A DNA stretch of 19,606 nt from an uncultured Granulicatella sp. Lineage in GTDB: Bacteria; Bacillota; Bacilli; Lactobacillales; Aerococcaceae. This document shows, piece by piece, positions 1 through 7,123 of the stretch. The position numbers and the translations under genes are program-made. The stretch covers positions 1 through 19,606 of the forward strand of contig CALATC010000050.1 of the NCBI GenBank assembly GCA_937891475.1, read 5' to 3'. Numbering within the stretch: the stretch's first letter is position 1; each line of letters begins with the position of its first letter. The notes under the pieces were generated by a model. The model was given only the letters and a program-made list of their open reading frames with translations, made no database searches and had not been told where the DNA came from.

Positions 1-1510
1 CTAAAGCAGAAAAACTATCATCTAATATTAAAATTTCTGGTTTTCTAACCATTGCCCGAGCAATCGTTAAACGTTGTTTTTGTCCACCAGATAGATTTCT
101 TCCTTCTTGTTCCAATACATACTCTAATTGATTTGGTTTTTGTTCAACCATTTCTTTTGCTAGGGCTATTTCTAAGGCTTCATATAATTCTTGAGTGGTA
201 GCATCAGATTTTCCCCATCTTAAATTTTCAGCAATTGTTCCTCTAAATAAAACTGCCTTTTGTGGAACAATCCCTATTTTCTGTCTTAATTCTTCTGTTG
301 GAATCGTTTCTATGGATTGCCCATTTATACGAATCGTTCCACTTGTTGGTCGATAAAATTTAGGAATCAATGAAATCAGTGAAGTTTTCCCACTTCCTGT
401 TCCACCAATAATGCCTAAAGTTTCCCCTTTTTTTAGAGAGAAAGTTAAATTTTCTAATACTTCATGACTATCTCCTTCATATTTCAGAGAAACATCTTCA
501 AATGAAAGTACAATATCTGTCTCTTCTGTTGAAGATAAGTTATCCATCTCTTCTGCAAACTCATCATGTTGTTCAATCGTCAATATTGCTTCAATTCTCT
601 TAGCACTAGCAACGGAACGTGTTACTTGAATGGTTAAATTTGCTAATTTAATGAGCTCTAATAATATTTGAGACATATAATTTACTAATGCGATGACTTG
701 TCCTTTTGTTAAGATTCCTGTATTAATTTGTATAGCTCCTAATTGTAGTAATACAATAATCGCAATATTAATGATAATCATCGTTATTGGATTCGTTAAA
801 CTCGATAGATGACTGACGAATTTTTGCTGATTCGCTAATGCGTCTGTCTCCATTTGAAACGTATGTTGTTCTATTTCCACTCGATTAAAAGCTCGAAGAA
901 CTCTCACTCCTGTTAAATTCTCCATTGTTTTTTGAGTGATACGATCCATTCCTTCTTGTACTTTTGTAAATAAAGGAATAGTTTTTAATAAAATCGTATA
1001 AATAATGAGCGCTAAAACAGGAATCGTCACAACAAATACCCAAGCTGCTTGTACATTTACAATAAATGCCATTATTATTGCACCAAAAACTACAAAAGGT
1101 GAACGAAGCAATAGTCGTAAAAATAAATTCCAACCTGTTTGAACTTGTTGAATATCACTTGTCATTTTTGTAATAAGTGAATCTATTCCAAGTTGATCAA
1201 TCATTGAAAAATTCATTTCCGTAATTTTTTCTAATAAAGCATAGCGTAATTTCTTAGCAAAGCCAGTCGCTGATTTAGCGGCAAAATACTGCGCAGTAAT
1301 CGAAACGACTAAACCAATCACCGCAAGAAGAATTAACAAACCGCACATCGTTACAATATAAGACGGACGATTTTGAGCAATTCCAATATCCATTAATTGG
1401 GCCATCACTAGTGGCACAAACAATTCAAAACTAGCTTCTAACAATTTAAATAGAGGTGCTAGAAAACTTTCTTTTTTATAATAACGAACATATTTCCATA
1501 ACGTCTTCAA
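1..1510 (-). CDS. ABC exporter half-transporter, degenerate-site subunit of a heterodimeric multidrug-type pump (3' end outside window)
   Basis: I read this frame directly: 503 complete codons are visible and the frame stays open at base 1. The start is a TTG at 1508-1510, preceded by AAGGAG seven bases upstream. Residues 1-300 form the usual exporter membrane domain with about six hydrophobic segments. The ATPase domain follows: Walker A GGTGSGKT at 369-376, Q-loop glutamine 417, signature LSGGQ at 473-477 and Walker B ILILDD at 493-498. Residue 498, where the catalytic glutamate normally sits, is aspartate, with the sequence LDDSFSAL instead of LDEATSAL. In family knowledge this marks the non-hydrolysing site of heterodimeric exporters such as BmrC/BmrD, LmrC/LmrD and TM287/288. 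A partner gene would be expected just beyond base 1, but that is inference. The family exports drugs or lipids; the substrate cannot be told from this sequence. Confidence 0.93.
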   Translation of the reverse strand, partial: MKTLWKYVRYYKKESFLAPLFKLLEASFELFVPLVMAQLMDIGIAQNRPSYIVTMCGLLILLAVIGLVVSITAQYFAAKSATGFAKKLRYALLEKITEMNFSMIDQLGIDSLITKMTSDIQQVQTGWNLFLRLLLRSPFVVFGAIIMAFIVNVQAAWVFVVTIPVLALIIYTILLKTIPLFTKVQEGMDRITQKTMENLTGVRVLRAFNRVEIEQHTFQMETDALANQQKFVSHLSSLTNPITMIIINIAIIVLLQLGAIQINTGILTKGQVIALVNYMSQILLELIKLANLTIQVTRSVASAKRIEAILTIEQHDEFAEEMDNLSSTEETDIVLSFEDVSLKYEGDSHEVLENLTFSLKKGETLGIIGGTGSGKTSLISLIPKFYRPTSGTIRINGQSIETIPTEELRQKIGIVPQKAVLFRGTIAENLRWGKSDATTQELYEALEIALAKEMVEQKPNQLEYVLEQEGRNLSGGQKQRLTIARAMVRKPEILILDDSFSAL

Positions 1511-1544
1511 AAACTTACTCCTTATCCAAAAATTTAATAATTAA

Positions 1545-1572
1545 ATTGTAACAAAGTCTATAAAAAATGCAA
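1545..1572 (-). promoter_or_regulatory. Promoter of the ABC exporter gene
   Basis: On the minus strand TTGCAT (1567-1572) and TACAAT (1545-1550) are separated by 16 bases. The pair lies between the upstream terminator and the TTG start at 1510, so the transporter probably has its own transcript with a leader of about 30 bases. Confidence 0.6.
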
Positions 1573-1580
1573 ATAAACAC

Positions 1581-1624
1581 AAAAAAACTTTCGAGAAATA
1601 GCAAATGATACTATTTCCCGAAAG
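1581..1624 (-). terminator. Rho-independent terminator of asd
   Basis: A 14-bp stem (1588-1601 with 1611-1624, one G-U pair) encloses a 9-base loop and is followed on the minus strand by seven T residues at 1581-1587. It lies 185 bases after the asd stop codon and just before the ABC exporter promoter. Confidence 0.85.
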
Positions 1625-1664
1625 ACCATACTTCCAAACGTCCTCTCATTACGACACGTCCCAA

Positions 1665-1819
1665 GTAGAAAATGACTTTTCGCAGTAGCACGAGTACTAG
1701 AAGCCAACTCGGCTTCTAGTACAAGAAATTTCGAGACCTAGGCTCGAAATTTAGCAATGAGACTCGCGAATGCGAGGCTGCTTGCGTCCTAGTGCTACCA
1801 CAGAAAAGTCATTTTCTAC
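1665..1819. repeat. 155-bp nested palindromic element with three internal hairpins
   Basis: The outer arms 1665-1681 and 1803-1819 are perfect 17-base reverse complements. Inside them GTAGCAC (1685-1691) pairs with GTGCTAC (1792-1798). Within that frame are three further stems: 12 perfect pairs at 1694-1705/1711-1722 with a 5-base loop; 10 perfect pairs at 1726-1735/1743-1752 with a 7-base loop containing the palindrome CCTAGG; and 5 pairs at 1763-1767/1772-1776. The whole could fold as a multi-branched cruciform, or as a cloverleaf-like RNA in the 3' untranslated region of asd. It has no room for a protein. It resembles the small interspersed palindromic repeats of Firmicutes genomes in general form, but I recognise no named family. 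The right arm covers the last codons of asd. Confidence 0.8.
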
Positions 1820-2804
1820 GCAAATCTTTTTCTTCAATTAACTCCGCAATTTGTACTGCATTACTTGCTGCACCTTTACGAATATTATCTCCCACACACC
1901 AAATATGGAAACTATTCGGTTGAGAAATATCACAACGAATTCTTCCAACAAACACTTCATCATGACCAGTTGCCATTAAAGGTGTTGGATATTCATTATT
2001 AGCAGGATTATCCACTACCACAACACCAGGAGCTTTCGATAAAATTTCACGAATTTCTTCTGGAGTAGTATCTTTTTCAAAAGTGACATTAATTTCTACT
2101 GAATGTGAATTCATCACAGGCACACGCACACAAGTTGCAGTAATTGCCACTGATTCATCTAACCCTAAAATTTTACGAGTTTCTTGAATCATTTTCATTT
2201 CTTCTTTTGTATATCCATTTTCTAAGAAAACATCAATATGTGGTAATACATTATTATAAATTGGATGAGGATAATTTGTTGGTGCTAATCCTTTTTCTCC
2301 ATTTACTAAATCATTAATTCCTGCTTGCCCTGAACCTGATACTGCTTGATAAGTTGTGTAAGCCACTCTCTTTAACCCGAACGCTTCATGTAGTGGTTTT
2401 AATGGCACTACTGATTGAATTGTAGAACAGTTTGGGTTTGCAATAATTTTTCTTTCTAATGTTGGTGCATTACATTCTGGAACTACTAAGTCAATCTCAG
2501 GATCCATTCTCCATGCACTTGAATTATCAATAACAATCACGCCATCTTTTTCTGCGATTGGAGCAAATTTTAATGAAGTACCTCCACCAGCTGAGAAAAT
2601 CGCATAATCGATATCACGTTTAAAAGAATTTTCTGTTAATTCTTCGACAACATAATCTTTTCCTCTAAATTGTAATACTTTTCCTGCTGAACGAGCAGAA
2701 GCTAATAAGTATAAATTTTCCACTGGAAGGTTACTTTCTGCTAATCTTTCAATCATTTTTGTACCTACAACACCTGTTGCACCTACAATTGCAATATTTA
2801 CCAT
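1809..2804 (-). CDS. asd: Aspartate-semialdehyde dehydrogenase
   Basis: The enzyme reduces aspartyl phosphate with NADPH to aspartate semialdehyde, the branch-point precursor of lysine/diaminopimelate, threonine and methionine. At 331 residues it is of normal size. The NADP-binding loop GATGVVG is at 8-14, the catalytic cysteine is Cys126 in NPNCSTIQ, and substrate-binding and general-base residues lie in RVPVMNSHSVEI, where His234 is the likely base. The start ATG has AGAGGAG seven bases upstream. The gene is monocistronic: its own promoter lies upstream, and a palindromic element plus a terminator lie downstream. The last codons (R-R-K-stop) fall inside the right arm of that element, so the C-terminus may have been set by its insertion. 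The downstream gene has a separate promoter. Confidence 0.96.
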   Translation of the reverse strand: MVNIAIVGATGVVGTKMIERLAESNLPVENLYLLASARSAGKVLQFRGKDYVVEELTENSFKRDIDYAIFSAGGGTSLKFAPIAEKDGVIVIDNSSAWRMDPEIDLVVPECNAPTLERKIIANPNCSTIQSVVPLKPLHEAFGLKRVAYTTYQAVSGSGQAGINDLVNGEKGLAPTNYPHPIYNNVLPHIDVFLENGYTKEEMKMIQETRKILGLDESVAITATCVRVPVMNSHSVEINVTFEKDTTPEEIREILSKAPGVVVVDNPANNEYPTPLMATGHDEVFVGRIRCDISQPNSFHIWCVGDNIRKGAASNAVQIAELIEEKDLRRK

Positions 2805-2842
2805 AATGAATCTCCTCTTTACTATAAGTCTATGTGATGAAA

Positions 2843-2871
2843 ATTATATCGAATGTTTCTAAAAATGTAAA
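2843..2871 (-). promoter_or_regulatory. Promoter of asd
   Basis: On the minus strand TTTACA (2866-2871) and TATAAT (2843-2848) are 17 bases apart, with the asd start 39 bases after the -10 box. The -35 box lies only 12 bases past the end of the YjbR-family gene. I see no terminator between the two genes, so read-through from uvrB is possible. Confidence 0.75.
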
Positions 2872-2883
2872 GAAATCGTCCTT

Positions 2884-3489
2884 CTAACGAACACATTTGT
2901 AGCTGTTTTCGACACACTTCTGAATGAATGCTTCATCCTTACAAACATTCAATGCAATCGAAATCCAATGCTTTTTATTCATGTGATATGCTTCAAACAC
3001 TCCCTCTTTTTGAAGGAGAGTCTCCTTTTCTTCTGGAGAAATCTTCACATTTAAAACCAGTGCTATTTCATCACTTGTAATTCCTAATTTACTAAATGGA
3101 ATTTCAATCATTAATGCATACCATTTTCCGTTTTCTTTCACATTGTATACTGTAACTGCTGATTTTTTAAAGGGCATTGCTGAATAAGGCGTTATATGTT
3201 CCAATATCCAACGATTCCATTTTTCTTTCAACGCTACTAACGATGTATCTACTGAATAACACCATTGAAATACCATTTCTTCCGCTTCTTGCCTTAATTG
3301 CTCTGCAATTTTACTATTTGTAGTTATCACATCAAATAAAGAATATCGCTCATGAGCTTCATCACGTACAATCATTTCTAAGCCTTTTTCGACCGAAGCA
3401 CTTATAATATAAAAATAAAATCCGTCTATTTTGCTAGGAATTATTTTTCCTTCATATTCTTTTAAATCAGAAGTTAATGTCCATTTCAT
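2884..3489 (-). CDS. MmcQ/YjbR-family protein with an N-terminal extension
   Basis: The C-terminal half (about residues 95-198 of 201) carries the features of the MmcQ/YjbR family: KWYALMIEI at 122-130, LNVKISPEE at 146-154, and the block AYHMNKKHWISIAL at 167-180 followed by a C-terminal helix with ENSYKCV. The fold of this family resembles some DNA-binding domains, but its cellular role is not firmly established. Family members are usually about 115-120 residues long, so the first 90 residues are an extension I cannot assign. That region is soluble, with an acidic helical stretch near 60-75. The gene starts 16 bases after the uvrB stop codon, with an AAGGAT-type ribosome site, so it is probably co-transcribed with uvrB. 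No signal peptide or membrane segment is visible. Confidence 0.8.
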   Translation of the reverse strand: MKWTLTSDLKEYEGKIIPSKIDGFYFYIISASVEKGLEMIVRDEAHERYSLFDVITTNSKIAEQLRQEAEEMVFQWCYSVDTSLVALKEKWNRWILEHITPYSAMPFKKSAVTVYNVKENGKWYALMIEIPFSKLGITSDEIALVLNVKISPEEKETLLQKEGVFEAYHMNKKHWISIALNVCKDEAFIQKCVENSYKCVR

Positions 3490-3505
3490 TTCTTTATCCT
3501 TATTC

Positions 3506-5482
3506 CTATAATTTATATTGCGCTCGAAGTTCTAAAATCATATCTCGAAGTTGTGCAGCTTTTTCAAAGTTCAAGTCTTTAGCTGCAGCACGCATTTCTA
3601 ATTCCATCACTTCAATGGCTTCTCTTCTTTGTTGAACCGTCATTTGTTTGAAATCAGTCTGAGTTGTTTCTTCTTTTTCAACTGCATGAGTAATCGCAAT
3701 TAGATCACGAATATTTTTATGAATCGTTTTTGGAGTGATTCCATGTTCTTTATTATAAGCTTCTTGAATACTTCTACGACGATTAGTTTCATCAATGGCA
3801 TATTTCATAGAATCTGTAATCTTATCAGCATACATAATCACTCGTCCATTCGCATTTCTTGCGGCACGTCCAATCGTTTGAACTAAGGAACGTTCACTTC
3901 TTAAAAATCCTTCCTTATCCGCATCTAAAATGGCAACAAGGGATACTTCCGGCACATCCAATCCTTCTCTTAATAAGTTAATGCCGACTAATACATCAAA
4001 TTCGCCCAGACGTAAATTTCGAATAATTTCTGTTCTTTCTAATGTTTTAATATCACTATGAAGATATTTCACTCGAATACCAACTTCTTTTAAGTAATCG
4101 GTTAAATCTTCTGACATTTTCTTCGTTAATGTCGTAATAAATACTCGTTCATTCTTTTCAATTCGGTCATGAATTTCACGGATTAAGTCATCAATTTGTC
4201 CATTAATTGGTCGAACTTCAATTAATGGATCTAACAAACCTGTTGGTCGGATAATTTGTTCTGTAACGGTTGGAGTATGAGCCATTTCATAAGGTCCTGG
4301 AGTTGCAGAAACATAAATCATTTGTGGAATTCTTTCTTCAAATTCTTCAAATCGTAATGGGCGATTATCTAAAGCACTCGGTAATCGGAATCCATATTGA
4401 ATTAACTGTTCTTTACGAGCTCGGTCTCCATTAAACATTGCTCTAATTTGTGACATAGTAATATGAGACTCGTCCACAACATATAATGCATCTTCTGGGA
4501 AGAAGTCTAATAAGGTATACGGAGCTTCTCCAGGTTTTCTTCCGTCCATATGTCTTGAATAATTTTCAATCCCATTACAATAGCCCATTTCTAGTAACAT
4601 CTCAATATCATAGTTCGTTCGTTGTTCTAATCGTTGCGCTTCTAATAATTGGTTATTTTCTCTTAATTCTTCTAAACGTTCTTTCAATTCTGCTTTGATC
4701 GTAGAAACTGCTCGACTAATTTCATCTTCATTCGACACAAAGTGAGCGGCTGGGAAAATAGGTACATGTTCTACGGTAGCTTTCACTTCTCCTGTTAAAA
4801 CATCAATTTCTTTTAAAGCTTCAATTTCATCACCGAAAAATTCCACACGAATGGCAGAAGAATCGTGACCTGGAGGAAAAATATCTACAATGTCTCCTCT
4901 TACTCGAAAACTACCTCTTCGAAAATCAATATCATTTCGCTCAAATTGCATTTCTACTAATCGAGTAAGTAACTGATTACGTTCTACTTCCATTCCTTCT
5001 CGTAAAGATAGAACATGCTCTCTATAATTTTCAGGATTTACTAATCCATAAATACATGAAACAGAAGCCACTACAATAACATCTCTTCTTTCAAGCAAAG
5101 CACTTGTAGCAGAATGGCGTAATTTATCAATTTCATCATTGACACTAGATTCTTTTTCAATATACGTATCACTAGAAGGAACATAGGCTTCAGGTTGGTA
5201 ATAATCATAATAAGATACAAAATATTCTACGGCATTATTCGGGAAGAATTCTTTTAATTCTCCATACAACTGCCCCGCTAATGTTTTATTGTGAGCTAAT
5301 ACTAAAGTAGGCTTATTCACTTCTTTAATCACATTAGCAATCGTAAAAGTTTTACCCGTTCCTGTTGCTCCTAGTAAGGTTTGTTCATGTTTTCCTTCTA
5401 AAATTCCAGAGACTAATTCTTTAATCGCTTGTGGTTGATCTCCCTGTGGTTGATAGGGAGAATGTAATTCAAAATGATCCAT
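3506..5482 (-). CDS. uvrB: UvrABC excinuclease subunit B
   Basis: UvrB is the damage-verifying helicase-like subunit of nucleotide excision repair. It is loaded by UvrA onto damaged DNA and then recruits UvrC for incision. The 658-residue length is standard. Walker A GATGTGKT is at 38-45. The tyrosine-rich beta-hairpin [20 protein letters not shown] begins near residue 91, and the DESH helicase motif lies in VVDESHITM. Late helicase motifs include [23 protein letters not shown] and QTIGRAARN. The UVR motif that binds Uvr[14 protein letters not shown], is near the C-terminus. The start ATG has AAGGAG upstream. The gene is divergent from rpsT and leads a likely two-gene transcript with the YjbR-family gene. 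I see no GAAC-N4-GTTC LexA box upstream, so classical SOS control is not evident. Confidence 0.98.
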   Translation of the reverse strand: MDHFELHSPYQPQGDQPQAIKELVSGILEGKHEQTLLGATGTGKTFTIANVIKEVNKPTLVLAHNKTLAGQLYGELKEFFPNNAVEYFVSYYDYYQPEAYVPSSDTYIEKESSVNDEIDKLRHSATSALLERRDVIVVASVSCIYGLVNPENYREHVLSLREGMEVERNQLLTRLVEMQFERNDIDFRRGSFRVRGDIVDIFPPGHDSSAIRVEFFGDEIEALKEIDVLTGEVKATVEHVPIFPAAHFVSNEDEISRAVSTIKAELKERLEELRENNQLLEAQRLEQRTNYDIEMLLEMGYCNGIENYSRHMDGRKPGEAPYTLLDFFPEDALYVVDESHITMSQIRAMFNGDRARKEQLIQYGFRLPSALDNRPLRFEEFEERIPQMIYVSATPGPYEMAHTPTVTEQIIRPTGLLDPLIEVRPINGQIDDLIREIHDRIEKNERVFITTLTKKMSEDLTDYLKEVGIRVKYLHSDIKTLERTEIIRNLRLGEFDVLVGINLLREGLDVPEVSLVAILDADKEGFLRSERSLVQTIGRAARNANGRVIMYADKITDSMKYAIDETNRRRSIQEAYNKEHGITPKTIHKNIRDLIAITHAVEKEETTQTDFKQMTVQQRREAIEVMELEMRAAAKDLNFEKAAQLRDMILELRAQYKL

Positions 5483-5512
5483 TCGTCCACTCCTTTTTCC
5501 ATATTCCTAAAT

Positions 5513-5540
5513 AGTATAGCATGCTCGAAGTAGAAAACAA
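5513..5540 (-). promoter_or_regulatory. Promoter of uvrB
   Basis: On the minus strand TTGTTT (5535-5540) and TATACT (5513-5518) are 16 bases apart. The -10 box is of the extended type, preceded by TGC. It lies about 30 bases before the uvrB start. Confidence 0.65.
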
Positions 5541-5628
5541 ACCAGAGCGAATTATCAAAATATCGATTCTTCATTGATAGAAAAGTCCTCCAAATCCACT
5601 TATTTTATATACTATTTCATCGCAAGAC

Positions 5629-5657
5629 TTGCATTTTTATAAGGACTTTTGTATAAT
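5629..5657 (+). promoter_or_regulatory. Promoter of rpsT
   Basis: TTGCAT (5629-5634) and TATAAT (5652-5657) have the ideal 17-base spacing, as expected for a ribosomal protein gene. A small dyad, GCAAG-A-CTTGC (5622-5632), overlaps the -35 box. The right arm of a 9-base inverted repeat (5642-5650) fills the spacer. Confidence 0.85.
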
Positions 5658-5664
5658 AATTCCT

Positions 5665-5684
5665 GTTGGAGACAACTGATCAGT
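5665..5684 (+). promoter_or_regulatory. Structured leader of rpsT, possible autoregulatory site
   Basis: The untranslated leader carries GTTG-GAGA-CAAC (5665-5676), a 4-bp stem with a GNRA-type tetraloop. It overlaps the perfect 10-base palindrome ACTGATCAGT (5675-5684). Ribosomal proteins often repress their own translation by binding such leaders; that role here is inference only. Confidence 0.3.
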
Positions 5685-5718
5685 GATTATATAAATGTAA
5701 GAAAGAGGGGTGAACCCA

Positions 5719-5973
5719 TTGCCAAATATCGCATCACAAATCAAACGTGTTCGTACAAACAAAAAGTCAACACTAGCAAACAACTCACAAACTTCTGCTA
5801 TGCGTACTGCTATCAAAAAATTTGAAGCTGCAGTAGCTGAAGGTGCTGAAAATGCTGAAGAATTATTACGTGCTGCTCACAAAGCAATCGACGGAGCTGC
5901 TTCTAAAGGATTAATCCACAAAAACAAAGCTTCTCGTGATAAATCACGTCTTGCTTCAAAATTAAGCAAATAA
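5719..5973 (+). CDS. rpsT: Small ribosomal subunit protein bS20
   Basis: bS20 binds 16S rRNA early in assembly of the 30S subunit. I place the start at the TTG at 5719, giving an 84-residue protein that begins [14 protein letters not shown], in register with the usual bS20 start MPNIKSAIKR. An in-frame GTG at 5710 would add three residues, but it overlaps the AGAGGGG ribosome site, which sits eight bases before the TTG. The protein is rich in Lys, Arg and Ala and has the typical helical pattern: [13 protein letters not shown], an alanine-rich middle, then [20 protein letters not shown] at the end. It is the only plus-strand gene in the window. It has its own strong promoter, and a terminator follows right after the stop codon. 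Confidence 0.97.
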   Translation: MPNIASQIKRVRTNKKSTLANNSQTSAMRTAIKKFEAAVAEGAENAEELLRAAHKAIDGAASKGLIHKNKASRDKSRLASKLSK

Positions 5974-5975
5974 TA

Positions 5976-6008
5976 AAAAGCCTGAGAAATCATTCTCGGG
6001 CCTTTTTT
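5976..6008. terminator. Bidirectional terminator between rpsT and holA
   Basis: GCCTGAGAA (5980-5988) pairs with TTCTCGGGC (5993-6001) across a 4-base loop. The stem has A-rich sequence on its left and six T residues on its right (6003-6008), so it can end rpsT transcription. Read on the minus strand it also has a T-run and can end the convergent operon that finishes with holA. Confidence 0.85.
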
Positions 6009-6035
6009 GTACTTTGTATTTTCATTTCAACCTAC

Positions 6036-7064
6036 TTATACATTCTTTTGACAAAACTTCAAAATAAATGTTTCTAATTGCAATTCTTTCATTCCAAGTC
6101 CTGTTTTCAATGCATACTCTGTTTCAACTAATAATCGATATGCTGCTTCTAGTAAAGCAATCGAAAATTTTCTAGATTGTCCTAAAGCGAGTTTTACACG
6201 GTATGGATGAATTCCTAATACCTTTTGCATTTCAGGTTCGTGATAGCCTTCTTTTTGTAAGTAGCTTACTTGTAACAATAAGCGAAATTGCCCTAATAAA
6301 ATGGCATTCATTTTAATCGGGTCTTCTTTTTGTAATAGTAAATCTCGATAAATTTCAATCGCCACTTTACTATCTTTTCGAAGAACAGCCTCTCCTAGTT
6401 CAAAAATATTTTGTTCTAAACTTTTTGGAACTAATGTTGCCACTAAGTCACTATCAATCACTTTCGTATCCATAGCAGATAAGATTAACTTATCAATTTC
6501 TCTCATCGCATCGGTTAGAGAATAGTGTAATTTTTCTAAAAATAACTGTAGAACTGAGACTTCCATCGAAACGCCCTGTTCTTGTAATTTACTTTGGACC
6601 ATCGCTCTTACATCTTTTTCTTCTAATGAAAAAGCATCTAATAAGACTGCTACTTTTTTTAATTGCTTCACGATTTTTTTACGAGAGTCTAACTTTTCAT
6701 ATGGTGCAAAAAATACAACAACAGAAGAGTCTAAGGGATTTTCTAAATAAAACTGTAATCTGTCAAGTTGATGATCAATTTTTGCTTTTTCTTTTTCACC
6801 TGTTAAAAAATATGGTTTATCAATCATCACTAAACGTCTATCTCCAAAAAATGGGACAGATTCTGCATCCTCAATGGCTGTTTGGACAGAAATTTCTTCC
6901 ATATTAAATCGACCGACATTTAATTCTTGATCTTCAGGAGCCACTACGGATTCTAAAAATACTTGTCTTGCCCAATTTTGTAAATAATCTTCTTTTCCTT
7001 GAACCATATAAATGGGCGACAATTTCCCCGATTTAATTTCTTCTATTTTCTTTTGAAATTCCAT
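6036..7064 (-). CDS. holA: DNA polymerase III delta subunit, clamp loader
   Basis: The delta subunit opens the beta sliding clamp within the clamp-loader complex at the replication fork. The 342-residue length is standard. The N-terminal region starts with the pattern typical of the family, IYMVQGKEDYL, and continues with the aspartate-rich AAA+-like fold (RRLVMIDKPYF, SSVVVFFAPYEKLDSRKKIVKQLKK). As usual for delta, no functional Walker A motif is present. The C-terminal third is helical (AILLGQFRLLLQVSYL, KLALGQSRKFS, ETEYALKTG, LQLETFILKFC), matching the collar domain. The start ATG has GGGGAG six bases upstream. The gene follows comEC with a 59-base gap that contains no recognisable terminator, and is probably the last gene of the operon that starts at rsmD. 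This arrangement with comEC is widespread in Firmicutes. Confidence 0.93.
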   Translation of the reverse strand: MEFQKKIEEIKSGKLSPIYMVQGKEDYLQNWARQVFLESVVAPEDQELNVGRFNMEEISVQTAIEDAESVPFFGDRRLVMIDKPYFLTGEKEKAKIDHQLDRLQFYLENPLDSSVVVFFAPYEKLDSRKKIVKQLKKVAVLLDAFSLEEKDVRAMVQSKLQEQGVSMEVSVLQLFLEKLHYSLTDAMREIDKLILSAMDTKVIDSDLVATLVPKSLEQNIFELGEAVLRKDSKVAIEIYRDLLLQKEDPIKMNAILLGQFRLLLQVSYLQKEGYHEPEMQKVLGIHPYRVKLALGQSRKFSIALLEAAYRLLVETEYALKTGLGMKELQLETFILKFCQKNV

Positions 7065-7123
7065 TTATGACTCCCCTTTCTCTTAGTCTAGTGTATCGTG
7101 AAGTGTTCTTTTTGTCCATGGTT

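Noticed and set aside
885..1133. Minus-strand open frame of 82 codons inside the ABC exporter
   Set aside because: It is out of frame with the exporter, which has all family motifs, and its serine- and cysteine-rich product resembles nothing.
4486..4698. Plus-strand open frame of 70 codons opposite uvrB
   Set aside because: It lies wholly inside the uvrB coding sequence, has no ribosome site that I can see, and its hydrophobic translation is the usual antisense shadow.
5483..5580. Possible LexA/DinR (SOS) box before uvrB
   Set aside because: I looked for GAAC-N4-GTTC and found no acceptable match near the promoter.
5710..5718. GTG start for rpsT three codons upstream
   Set aside because: It overlaps the ribosome-binding site, and the bS20 family starts at the MPNI motif given by the TTG at 5719.
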